Assembly (NCBI GenBank): GCA_949752795.1
Contig: OX457063.1
Coordinates: forward strand, 68,099,783 to 68,163,782
Reading direction: 5' to 3'
DNA: 64,000 nt
Source of the DNA: Hyperoodon ampullatus
Lineage: Eukaryota > Chordata > Mammalia > Artiodactyla > Ziphiidae
Below are positions 47,263-57,483 of the stretch, piece by piece; position 1 is the stretch's first letter, and every line of letters begins with the position of its first letter. The notes below the pieces were generated by a model. The model ran no database searches and had not been told where the DNA came from. It saw only the letters and a program-made list of their open reading frames with translations. The position numbers were made by a program, and so were the translations under genes.

Positions 47263-48282
47263 ATATCAGAAGATCCATTCAGTCCTCACCTGGAAAGCAA
47301 GAGCTTGGAAGAGAGTCAGAGAGACATCACCAAGCCAAGGTGCAAAAAATAGGTCATCCTACACAATTACAACTTGTAATATCACCAGGTTTAAAACATA
47401 CTTATTGAGTTGACAGGAAATAAGGTGTCAGATTGTTGTTTCTACTTGCATACCTTGTACTGTGATTACTTTAATTATTGAGATCTTTTGAGATACTTTC
47501 AGGAGCAAACTTGACATTCCTGGATGGAGACTACACAGGGATAGATTGGACTGCGACGATGATTTCTCTAATAATGACTTCCTATGTTAGGTCCACACTG
47601 ACTTGATTAAAAATACTGTCACACTAAGAATCAGAAAACCAGAATTTCTCTAATTTTACAACCCCTCTCCAATTTTAGAGTTGCTACTTCCCCTCAAATT
47701 CCTTACAAATAGTCTGGGAGTCCCCAGACGGGGGGGTCTTACTTCTCCACAGCATCAGCTTGCTTGATATCATTACCTTGGTATCAGCTACCCTGCTGAT
47801 GTCCACTGATGGCACCATTGCTGCTGCAGACACCAGCTAAAGGCGCCTGTGCCACAGTTAATCCCCACCAAGCCTGTGCAGTGGCCGCCAGTGCCTGCTC
47901 TCCCAGCACTCTGAAGAGAATGCTGCTTCCTGTTCCTGCAGGAGCTGCCAGCACCAGAGCCCACTACTCCCTGGAACATCCACTGGCCCTCAGAGTGAAG
48001 GCACACAGGCCTCTTGGATTATTACTTCCCACATTGCAGCTACCTCAGCCTGAGAATAATGTACCAGGTGGCATCCAAGGTTACCTTCCTTTTCACTCTT
48101 GGACCATCATCTATGAACCAGTTTTGTTCACCCCATTTGTCTTCCTCCAGGGTGTATTCTTCCCTGGAGACTCATGATCTCTCATGTAAATAGTCACCTC
48201 CTCTACCAGACATTCCCGACACATCTGAATACATGGGTAAACATTGATTAGGCCCAGACTGGGATTCTTCCTGTTGTCTCTA
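47263..48282. other. Unique stretch with a 122-codon open frame
   Basis: The plus-strand frame 47809-48177 (GACATVNPHQACAVAASACS near its start) is open for 122 codons in a locally GC-richer patch. A minus frame of 72 codons overlaps it. I recognise no domain or repeat and judge it chance or an old unidentified LTR. Confidence 0.35.
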
Positions 48283-48360
48283 TTATCATTATTGTTATTA
48301 TTCTATCATTATCATCATTATGTTAATGATGATGATGATGGTGATGGTGATGATGATGAA
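48283..48360. repeat. Self-complementary trinucleotide tract
   Basis: ATT/ATC repeats turn into ATG/GAT repeats on the same strand. The centre ATCATCATTA TGT TAATGATGAT is a perfect 10-bp-armed hairpin with a 3-nt loop, extended imperfectly on both sides. Confidence 0.88.
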
Positions 48361-49639
48361 CTGGGGTCCATTAGTGACACTTACCATATATCAGACCATA
48401 TTTTGAGGGAAAATTAGAAGCACTCACTTCTTTTACCTCATTCATCCAATATAAAAACATTTCTAAAAGATCTCCACTATTTAATAAGCCTAGCACAGCA
48501 CTTTTCTTCTTTAAAATAAACCTAATCAATGTTACTATACTATGTAGTCTAGTACATAATTGACGTACTAGGAAAAAGATATGTGTAGGAAGCCTAGCAC
48601 TGAATTTTTCTTCCTGCTCACACATAACTGATGTTGCATATTAGAAAAGTAAGAGGAAAAGAAGCTTCAGAACATCCTCTCTGTAGGATATCTGGTTTAG
48701 GAGGCCTGGGTTCTAAATACACTTCATCCTTTAATTCACTGCGTGCATTTGGAAAAAGCTCAGAACCACTCCAGATCTCAGGTTCCTTTTTAATAAAATA
48801 ATAATAATGCAGATTGTTTTGAGAAACAAAAGTGACTACTTAACAAAAAATAATTTTCATTCTATCTTTCATTATTCCCCAAGAATTGTTAAGAACATTA
48901 TATTAAATGTCAGTTTCAGAAAGTTGCTGTCAAGGTTATGAGTACGTGACTGGCAGACGAATATATCAACTGAGAGAGAGAGAGATAAATATTAACAAGA
49001 TTTTTAAAGGGAAAGCTCAAAACGTCTCCTCACCAGTGTGGTACTGATAAAGAAAACTTAGACACAGCAATGAGCAAAAGATTTTTCCCTCTCTCTCTGG
49101 ATATCTATGTATCTACCTACCTATCTAGCCAGCCAGCCACCCAGTTATCTGTCTTAGTTTGCTGTGTATTCCCCACAACCACACAACCACAGTCACCTTG
49201 AATGCATGACTAGGGGGCAGTAACTAAAGCTACAAGAGCAGTAGAAAGAAGTGAGAGACATCAATAAAGGGAAGTCACTGTCCTGCTTTTCCTCTTCACC
49301 TCACCTATCTGACCCAGCTCTGCTCTACTGCTATAGATGCTTATATATCACAGACAAGATCCTCCTGACAGCAATAATTACCAGGATGAAACATTTTAAT
49401 TTAGTTTAGATACTATTTTAAAGGAATTGGGAAAGTTGATATTTGTCCAAGGCAACTGGTTCTTTTTCTTTTAAAACTTTGTATATTGAGAAGAATATGT
49501 TAGGCACTACGTTTAGAACTGTGGAGGAAAAAAAAAAAAACAGATGGATCAGATATAGCTTCTTCCCTCAAAAAATTAATACTTGAGAATGTACTGGAGA
49601 ATAGGATTTACACATCTGTAAGAATGCATATATGGGGGG
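48361..49639. other. Mostly unique DNA
   Basis: Includes the probable MIR at 48690-48830, a (GA)n run near 48972, a CTAC/CCAG-type short tract near 49108-49145 and an A13 run near 49528. No gene recognised. Confidence 0.5.
48690..48830 (+). repeat. Probable MIR SINE
   Basis: AGGCCTGGGTTCTAAATACA, CACTCCAGATCTCAGGTTCC and TAATAAAATAATAATAATGC resemble the sense MIR order, with weak conservation. Confidence 0.5.
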
Positions 49640-50215
49640 AACTATTGCTACATAACAAATTACTCCCAAACTTAGTAGCTTAAAATAACAAACCTTTATT
49701 ATCTCACAGTTTCTGTGGATCAAGAATTTGGGGAGTGGCTTGGAGCAAATAAATTCCTCCTAAAAGGGGTTGGAGGACGGGTGGGGAGTTTTGTCTTGCT
49801 CATTTGGGAGTGGCTTAGCTGGGTAGTTCTGACCCAGGGTCACTCATGAGGCTGAAGTCAGGATGTCAGCTGGGGCTACAGTCATCTGAAAGCTTGACTA
49901 GGGGGCAAGATTTGCTTCCATGATGGCTCACTCACATGGCTGATAGCAGGAAGCCTCATTTCCTTGACAGAGGGGACTCTCGTAGAGCTGCTTGAGCATC
50001 CTTACAATACAGAGGCTCCTCTCCCCAGAGCAAGTGATCTGAGAAAAGGAAAGGTGGAGGCTGCAATGTCCTTTATGGCCTCCCTTGGGCAGTCACACAC
50101 CATCATTTCCAAAATGTCCTGTTGGTTTCACAGGTCAGCTGTATTTAATGTGGGAGGAGACTACATACAGGCATAAACACCAGGAGGCAGGGACCACTGG
50201 AGGCCATCCTGGAGG
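49640..50215 (-). mobile_element. MLT1-type MaLR solo LTR, antisense
   Basis: TACATAACAAATTACTCCCA, ACAAACCTTTATTATCTCAC, GAGTGGCTTAGCTGGGTAGT, CATGATGGCTCACTCACATG, CTGCAATGTCCTTTATGGCC, GTGGGAGGAGACTACATACA and CTGGAGGCCATCCTGGAGG are the antisense MLT1 landmarks in order, nearly complete. The 70- and 93-codon frames here are LTR artefacts. Confidence 0.8.
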
Positions 50216-51639
50216 TTGGGAGTCTGGAGTCTCCCTAGTCTCACGAACCTGCAGGTCAAGGTCACATGGATATTTCAGACTTCACCAGCTCTTGCCCCAC
50301 TCACTGACTAAACATTTCAAACTCTTAAAGTCTCCTTTCTTCCTCAGCATTTCTGGGAGTTCCTAGAGAGAATGCCACACTGCCACGTGGCATCATGCTC
50401 CTGCCTAGGGCTGCGGCTGCATTGCTCCACCAGGCATTGCCAATGAGGAAATGGAGCCCTCGGTGCCAACCAGGCAGCATTTGTTTCAAAATCAAGGGGT
50501 ATCCTCTCTACTCAGAATCTTTCTTACTGGGTCAAGGCCATCACTCTTGACTCCTTCTCTTCCAGAAGACTCCTCAACCCTCATGCAAATAGACCTGTCT
50601 CACCATTCACCAGGCAGGCCCAGATATGTCTGTATTCCACTTGGAGTCAGCATTTCTACCCTAGGCTACCCATTATGACCTGATGTATTTATAGGAATAA
50701 AACACAAAGTTTAAAATGCCATAAGATGGAAGAACATTTTGATATATTTGCTGAGTCTCAGTCCAAGACGTTATCTTTTTACTAGGTAAATTTCCATCAC
50801 CACTACTCTTGTGACTAGGTCAAATGAAGTCCAAAGTCCAGCCCATCAATCACTGGGTGCTAACCTGTAGTGATAAACCCCGTAGCAACACACGGGTGGA
50901 TGAACAAACAGGTCAACAGCCACTTTAGTTTAATGACTACGGAAATGCAGCCTAGATTTAACCCAGAAGCTGGCTCTGAACACTCTAATTCAAAGGAAGG
51001 CCAAAAATAAAGTTTAAGGGCTACTGCATTAAACTCATCTTTATTTTTATTCTCTCCCCTTATCCACTATGAAAAAAAAAACTATATTTTTAGTCATCTA
51101 CTTAGGTATTCCTCAATAAAGTCTGAACTTGAGCAGAAAGATGGAGTGAACTGCATGGAACATTACTTTGACACCAGAGCCCTTAACAGAAAGAGTCCCA
51201 CATTGGTCCTTCTGTCCCTGATCCAAAGCTCACTGCCTTAAGTCAGAGTTTCTGTCACCAAAGAAGCCAGAAAACATCCAGAATAGAAGTAAAATGGCTC
51301 CACATGTTCATTTATAAAAGAAGGAATAAATTATACAGCAGACATCCAAGGCAGACAATTATAAACGAGGCAGGTTCCCATTTGATTTTTAAAAATTTAC
51401 GTAGTAGAAATTCTCATTGATGGGACTAGCTGAGAATGTGAATTCATGCATTCAGAATTGGAAAGTGTGAATATTCAGCATTATCATGGCAGAAGTCTAG
51501 CTTTGCTTGGCAAGGCTTTTTCATAGCAATAATAAAAGTAAATTGTGCTATGACTTTCAGTCAGAAATGTTTCAATCCATTCAGTGGTCTAAGGATCACA
51601 TCAAACTGTTAACTCCCTGGGAACAGATGTGGGATGTAT
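50216..51639. other. Intergenic stretch, nothing recognised
   Basis: No nameable repeat or gene. The 75-codon frame at 50451-50678 has no recognised domain. Confidence 0.5.
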
Positions 51640-52215
51640 TCCTTTTCCATCGTTGTCATAACAAATCACCCCAAATTTAGCAGCTTAACACAACACCCAT
51701 TTTATTACCTCACAGTTCTGTAGGTCAAGGTCCAGTTACAGGCTGACTCAGCTGGTTCCCCTGGTTAGAATTAGCACAAGACTGATATCAAGGTGTTGGC
51801 AGGCCTGAGTTATTTTCTGGAGACTCTGGGATGAATACACTTCCAAGCTCATTCAAGTTGTTGGCTGGACTCAATCACTTACAGTTGTAGGACTGAGGCA
51901 CCCATTTCTTTGCTGGCTGATAGCCAGGAACTGGTATTAGCTCCTAGAGATCTCTCTCTCTCTGGTCCTCCTTAAACAATAACCTTCCCCATCATCCAAT
52001 CGGTTGAATTCCCTTCTGCCCACAGATGGAAGAAAGCTCTGCTTTTAAGGGTTCATGTAATTACATTGGGCCCACCTGGATAATCCAGGGTACTCTCCCT
52101 ATCTTAAAGTCAGCTGAATAGTGACCTCAATTACATTTGCAAAGGCTCTTTGCAAATAAGGTAACATATTCACTGGTGTGACATCAGAGAGTAAAGGTCA
52201 TGGGGCTGAAACTTC
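51640..52215 (-). mobile_element. MaLR-type solo LTR, antisense
   Basis: GTTGTCATAACAAATCACCC, TTATTACCTCACAGTTCTGT, GATATCAAGGTGTTGGCAGG, ATTGGGCCCACCTGGATAAT, TACTCTCCCTATCTTAAAGT and AAATAAGGTAACATATTCAC are antisense MaLR-type landmarks. Confidence 0.7.
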
Positions 52216-53829
52216 ATCTATCCCATGGGGGAAGAATGTGGAGGGGGAATATTCCCTTTGTAATAAATACTTCTCTATTGCTCGGACTTTTTTCCTTACT
52301 TCAAGCAAAGGTTGGTTTTGTCATCTTATAAGCTTTCTTTTAAAAATATTTAATAATCATCTATTTTCAAGAGCACTCAATTTTTTCAGACTCCCTCATT
52401 CACAAATAATATAAACTGTATTCTTATCTGATAGCCGTCATTGTTTGGCCTAGTTTGATTTAAGATGGGAACTTTAAAGTTAAAAATTACATCTCTGAAG
52501 GTTTTTACAAACAAATTTCTTTTCCCAAAGGTATATCACTGGAATCACTTACAGAATTGAAAATATATCTCCAAATGTGATCAAACTTGATTTATGAAAG
52601 AAAAAAGTGTTATGTAACTAATTAAACAATCAAGATTTTAAAACATGCCTTATGTACTCTCAGCACTAAGCACTGTGAGAAGCACAGAAGAGAGACACGG
52701 TCCCCATGGCACGTGAAATCTCATTGGGAAGACAAAGATAAGAAACACAAGATAATAACAGCATACTCTCCTGTGTTACGTACAATTTGTACCTTTGGAG
52801 GTCAGAAGAAGAGACTGTCACTGACAAGGCGGGGATGTGTCCTAAGGGAGGGGGAACTTGAGCTTGGCAGTAATGTTCTGTCTTTTTGAACCCTATCCAT
52901 CTACTCCTCCTTCCCAAATAGGAAGTCTGGTTTGAGCCTAGCAACCTAAATCCCTAAGGGAGGGAGCAGCTGCTGGGTCACTGTGTTCCAACCTCCTCTT
53001 ATCACGCTAGTGCAAATTCTTCAGGGCTCTGACACAGACAGCTGCAGAGGCAATCCATGCAAATTACAATGGACTCTGCTATCCCAGGTCAAAAAAATCA
53101 GAAGCTATCATAATAAACTTAATTCCTGTTCCACGTGTTATTTAGCACTTGGGGATAAAATGGAAATATGCAGGATTAGGAGCAGCAGCTAAAATGGTCC
53201 ACAGCCAAATATTATAATTCTATTCTACTCTATTATAACCTTTAAAATACCATCACTTTGGCCTTCAGCTCTCCTAAACTGACTTAGGACTTTGGCAGTG
53301 CATAAAAGTTGTTACTGCACTGCTTTTCTTTTCACAACATAATTAGAATTCCCTCACTTCCTGGGAATATTTATCCATCAGTTTAAAATAATTTCCCCAG
53401 AATGTTAAAAGACTGCCTCAGACAATGTCCATCTCTCCTCACTAGTTATCAAAACAGATAATTTGACTTGGATTAAAAACACTGTTTATCATGACCCATC
53501 CCAGAAGAGGGTATCAGCCGAAGTCGTATACATCAATGCCTGCTGTTCTCAACCCTGTTACATTTGCCAAAATTCTGAATAAATTTAGTAACATTACACA
53601 GGGTGCCTCTTAGACAAGGCTATCTGTGCTGCTCAAGGAGGCTGGAAGCTGAAACCAAAACATGTTGGATGTTTAGTCCTGTCAGAGTATTACTGTTAAT
53701 AACAACACTCTGATTACATTAATAAATAATAAAATATTTTCTCTTTTTATAGCCCTCTGCAGTTTAGACTACTCCATGCACTTTACATAATAATATGCAG
53801 CACAGCAGTTGTATTTTCTAGCAGCTGCA
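52216..53829. other. Intergenic stretch, nothing recognised
   Basis: A weak L2-like scrap lies near 52655-52745. No gene: the 92-codon minus frame at 52666-52944 and 69-codon plus frame at 52983-53192 are unrecognised. Confidence 0.45.
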
Positions 53830-53990
53830 TGGCATAGTGGAAAGAGCACTAGTTTTGAAGTCAGACATTAACTAGGCTCAAAAGTAACCTAAGTCCTTTA
53901 CCAGCTATGAGACAGTGGGCTACCTTCTCTGAGCCTTACTTTCTCATTAGTAATATGGGACTAGAAATATTTATTTCTCAGGTAAATATT
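53830..53990 (+). repeat. MIR SINE
   Basis: CATGGCATAGTGGAAAGAGC, GTTTTGAAGTCAGACATTAA, CTTCTCTGAGCCTTACTTTC and TCATTAGTAATATGGGACTA follow the MIR sense order from its tRNA-like head. Confidence 0.85.
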
Positions 53991-54044
53991 ACTAAACTGA
54001 AGAACTGAAATAAATTAATATAGAGAGCAAGAATTTAATAAGTG

Positions 54045-54165
54045 ATACTGTGATTTCCCTATTATAGGATAAGGACACTGAAACTCAAGTATCGAATTAT
54101 TTATCCAAAGTTTTACAACAAATAAATGGAGGATTCTAGGGCAGAATTTAGATTGTTTTGGGTAC
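54045..54165 (-). repeat. MIR fragment, antisense
   Basis: ATAGGATAAGGACACTGAAAC, TTATCCAAAGTTTTACAAC and GATTCTAGGGCAGAATTTAG resemble the antisense MIR core, close to the oppositely oriented MIR at 53830. Confidence 0.5.
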
Positions 54166-56462
54166 CCCTGGTTAAATGAGGTGCATACCATACATACATG
54201 TGTTCTCTCACATGCCAGGGAAGTAAATAGGAGAGAGAGATGGGCAGATTGAAATCTGGTGTCAATATCCATTTCCTTACTCCCAACATCAGGAAAATTG
54301 CAGAATCACTAACACATAGAATTTCTACAAGGAGCCATGAACCAGGATGTAGTCAAGGAGCTGATCTTTGAGGCCATTCCACAGCTAGACAAAACACTTT
54401 CAGTACAGGACTCTTTCTTAAGTAACTAAGATGATTCAGAGAATCATCTCAAGGCAGAGAACCAAAGCATCCTTCCCAAGTGGCAAAATTAACTCCCCTC
54501 CACAAATGGGTCCCCTCCTGGGACCTAATGTGAGAAAAAAAAAAAAAATCAGGAAATCAGGGAGAAAAAGAAGCTACTTAGAGACCTAATGTAAGCTCTT
54601 TTTCAGGAACTGTGAAGCATGCAATGCCATCATAATGTAAAATGCATTAAACTGTCAGAATGAAGATCCTGTCTTCAATCATGTGAAGTCCCTCAAGATT
54701 TCCATGGTAAATTTTGCATTAAGAAATCTCCTGATCCTTCACCACCACCCCCCAAAAAAGTTGCCTTAGAAAGGAGAACACGTTGAAATATTTTAATAAA
54801 ATGTGTGATTCATGAACATACACCAAGTAAAACTGTGAAACATTTTGCTAAGTTAATAGATTTAAACCCAAAATTCCATGGGTATTCCAAAAGTACTTCC
54901 CTAAGTAATCCCATAAGTAGTATTAATTAAACATTATTTTGCTTAATTCAAAAAATCAATCAAAAGTCTAGTGACTAGGTGTTGATAATCAATCGTTAGG
55001 ATTTTCCTCTTTCAGGCCCAGTGCTGAGTTATTGGGTAAAATTGATCATTTAAGAAGGCTATGCAAATATCCTTAGGAATAGATACAAGTCTCAATCAGA
55101 TATTTTGGAATTTGATAAATATATTTTTCCCTTTGAGGCTGAAAAGGCACTGATAACCGCTGTTTAGAAAGTTCTAATTTTAGATCTCATGGCATTTTAA
55201 AATGTAGAGACTCTTCCTTTATTAGTAAATGATTTACAGATAAAAAGCAGATGTTCTGCCTTCATAGACACAATGAAAACAACTGAGTAATGTCTTCTTC
55301 TCCTTTTCTTCCCTTCCTCTTCTTTGTAGTCTTTTCTAGTCCAGAAGCATGATTATGAGAACTTGAGACCTAAAAATTAAACTGAAATCTCAGGTTTCAT
55401 GAACTTGAATTCCCACACTCTCTCCTGCCTCTGGTTTCCAGTCCTCTTAAAGGGCTCTGTCTTCTACGGATGATGACAGAAAAATCACTCATAATTGCTG
55501 AGCCACAGGGAACCATATTGAAGGATCCAAACAGATCCTTTGTCAACTATAGGGAATCCCAAGAATATTGGGTTCAATGACCATTTTTCAAACTTTATAG
55601 ATTTTGCATTCGTAATCAATTCACAATGTCTAGATTTTGCCTCATGTCTACAAAGTATCCCCCATCCTTTATTAATAAGAGCTTATTTTAAAAGATGGAA
55701 AAAAATAACCTGTTGTCTAGAACCTAAAGAAAATCTGAAAAGACTAAAAGAAAATTATACATGTATTTATTGAGAAGTAAACCATTCAGTCTTAAATATT
55801 TCAATAGATTTTTGTTAGAATCAAGAGGTAATTAATTAGGAGTTTTGAGTTTTGCCTAAATGCCCAGCAATATAACTTATATTTATAGAAAAATATACTG
55901 TATCATCTTCTGAAGTCAACAGGCCTAATTATTTGGGGTATTGTTGAACAAAACAAGAATAACTATAAGAACAGGAATCATATTAATGAGCATAAAAAAG
56001 ATATTCATAGTTTGCAAGTCAAATAAATTATCTGCAGTCCATAAATGGAAATATATTAAATTTTTTAAAAATTTGAGCATTTTTTAAAACAGTAAAAGCC
56101 TGTGTAAGTGAAGTCTTAGAACCCCAATAATTAAAGCAATTAAAAGTCCAGATGTGTTCATTAAAGTGGGCCCCAGTGCGAAACTCTCTATCTCCTCATC
56201 CCCTAAGATCGCTCCTGAAGCACCTCTGTTATTCAGATGGTTTGGGACATGGTTCTGTTATGTCCACATCACTTAGCAGCATTCAAATCTGGATAAGATT
56301 TCAGCTAGTGAATTTCTGCTACCACTGTTTTGTTTGTTTGTTTGTTTCCCTTAATCTCTCCTAAACTGACTGATTCACGATCTGGCAATGCAAAAAGATT
56401 GTTACTCCCTTGCTGTTCTTTTCCCACCATAACTGTTTTTAAGTCATGTGCAGTAAAGTCCC
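54166..56462. other. Unique-looking intergenic DNA
   Basis: No nameable repeat or gene except a (GTTT)n run at about 56327-56347. Frames of up to 77 codons (55540-55773) are unrecognised. Confidence 0.5.
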
Positions 56463-56528
56463 TTAATCTAATCTTTCTGGCCCTCAGTTTCATTTGTGGT
56501 TTCTAGATAATTTCAGAGTCTACTTCTA
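56463..56528 (+). repeat. Left copy of a long direct repeat flanking an L1
   Basis: 66 nt starting TTAATCTAATCTTTCTGGCC and ending ACTTCTA, matching 57418-57483 with one mismatch (C versus T). The first 6 nt may belong to the L1 on the right side, so the true duplication is 60-66 bp. Confidence 0.92.
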
Positions 56529-57417
56529 TATATTTTTTGAATTTTATTTATTTTTTATACAGCAGGTTCTTATTAGTCATCCATTTTATACACATCAGTA
56601 TATACATGTCAATCCCAATCACCCAATTCATCACACCACTACCCCCTCCCCCCCACCTCTTTTCCCCCTTGGTGTCCATACGTTTGTTCTCTACATCTGT
56701 GTCTCAATTTCTGCCCTGCAAACCGGTTCCTCTGTACCATTTTCTAGGTTCCAAATATATGCGTTAATACGCAGTATTTGTTTTTCTCTTTCTGACTTAC
56801 TTCACTCTGTATGACAGTCTCTAGATCCATCCACATCTCTACAAATGACCCAATTTAGTTCCTTTTTATGGCTGAGTAATATTCCATTGCATATATGTAC
56901 CACATCTTCTTTATCCATTCCTCTGTCGATAGGCATTTAGGTTGCTTCCATGACCTGGCTATTGTAAACAGTGCTGCAATGAACATGGGGGTGCGTGTGT
57001 CTTTTTGAATTATGGTTTTCTCTGGGTATATGCCCAGTAGTGGGATTGCTGGATCATATGGTAATTCTATCTTTAGTTTTTTAAGGAACCTCCATACTGT
57101 TCTCCATAGTGGCTGTATCAATTTACATTCCCACCAACAGTGCAAGAGGGTTCCCTTTTCTCCACACCCTCTCCAGCATTGGTTGTTTGTAGATTTTCTG
57201 ATGATGCCCATTCTAACTGGTGTGAGGTGATACCTCATTGTAATTTTGATGTGCATTTCTCTAATAATTAGTGATGTTGAGCAGCTTTTCACGTGCTTCT
57301 TGGCCATCTGTATGTCTTCTTTGGAGAAATATCTATTTAGGTCTTCTGCCCATTTTTGGATTGGGTTGTTTGTTTCTTTAATATTGAGCTGCATGAGCTG
57401 TTTATATATTTTGGAGA
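56529..57417 (-). mobile_element. 5'-truncated L1 between very long direct repeats
   Basis: Minus-strand L1 with ORF2 C-terminal codons (56855 to about 57425: [50 protein letters not shown] then stop) and a 3' UTR of the CTGCTGTATAAAAAATAAAT type. It ends in a short A-rich tail next to the left repeat. The right junction, TTGGAGATTAATC, shows microhomology with the duplicated target. Confidence 0.93.
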
Positions 57418-57483
57418 TTAATCTAATCTTTCTGGCCCTCAGTTTCATTTGTGGTTTCTAGATAATTTCAGAGTTTACTTCTA
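57418..57483 (+). repeat. Right copy of the long direct repeat
   Basis: Second copy of the 66-nt sequence at 56463-56528. It overlaps the L1 5' junction by the shared TTAATC. The 197-codon frame that seems to start [10 protein letters not shown] at 57448 begins in this repeat and continues into L1, so its first residues are not L1. Confidence 0.92.

Noticed and set aside
47809..48177. 122-codon frame as a possible gene
   Set aside because: No recognisable domain, an overlapping opposite-strand frame and no splice or promoter context; chance is more likely.
49107..49145. Possible GATA/CTAC-type CRISPR-like short repeats
   Set aside because: Only short drifting tetranucleotides with no spacers; an ordinary microsatellite in a mammalian genome.
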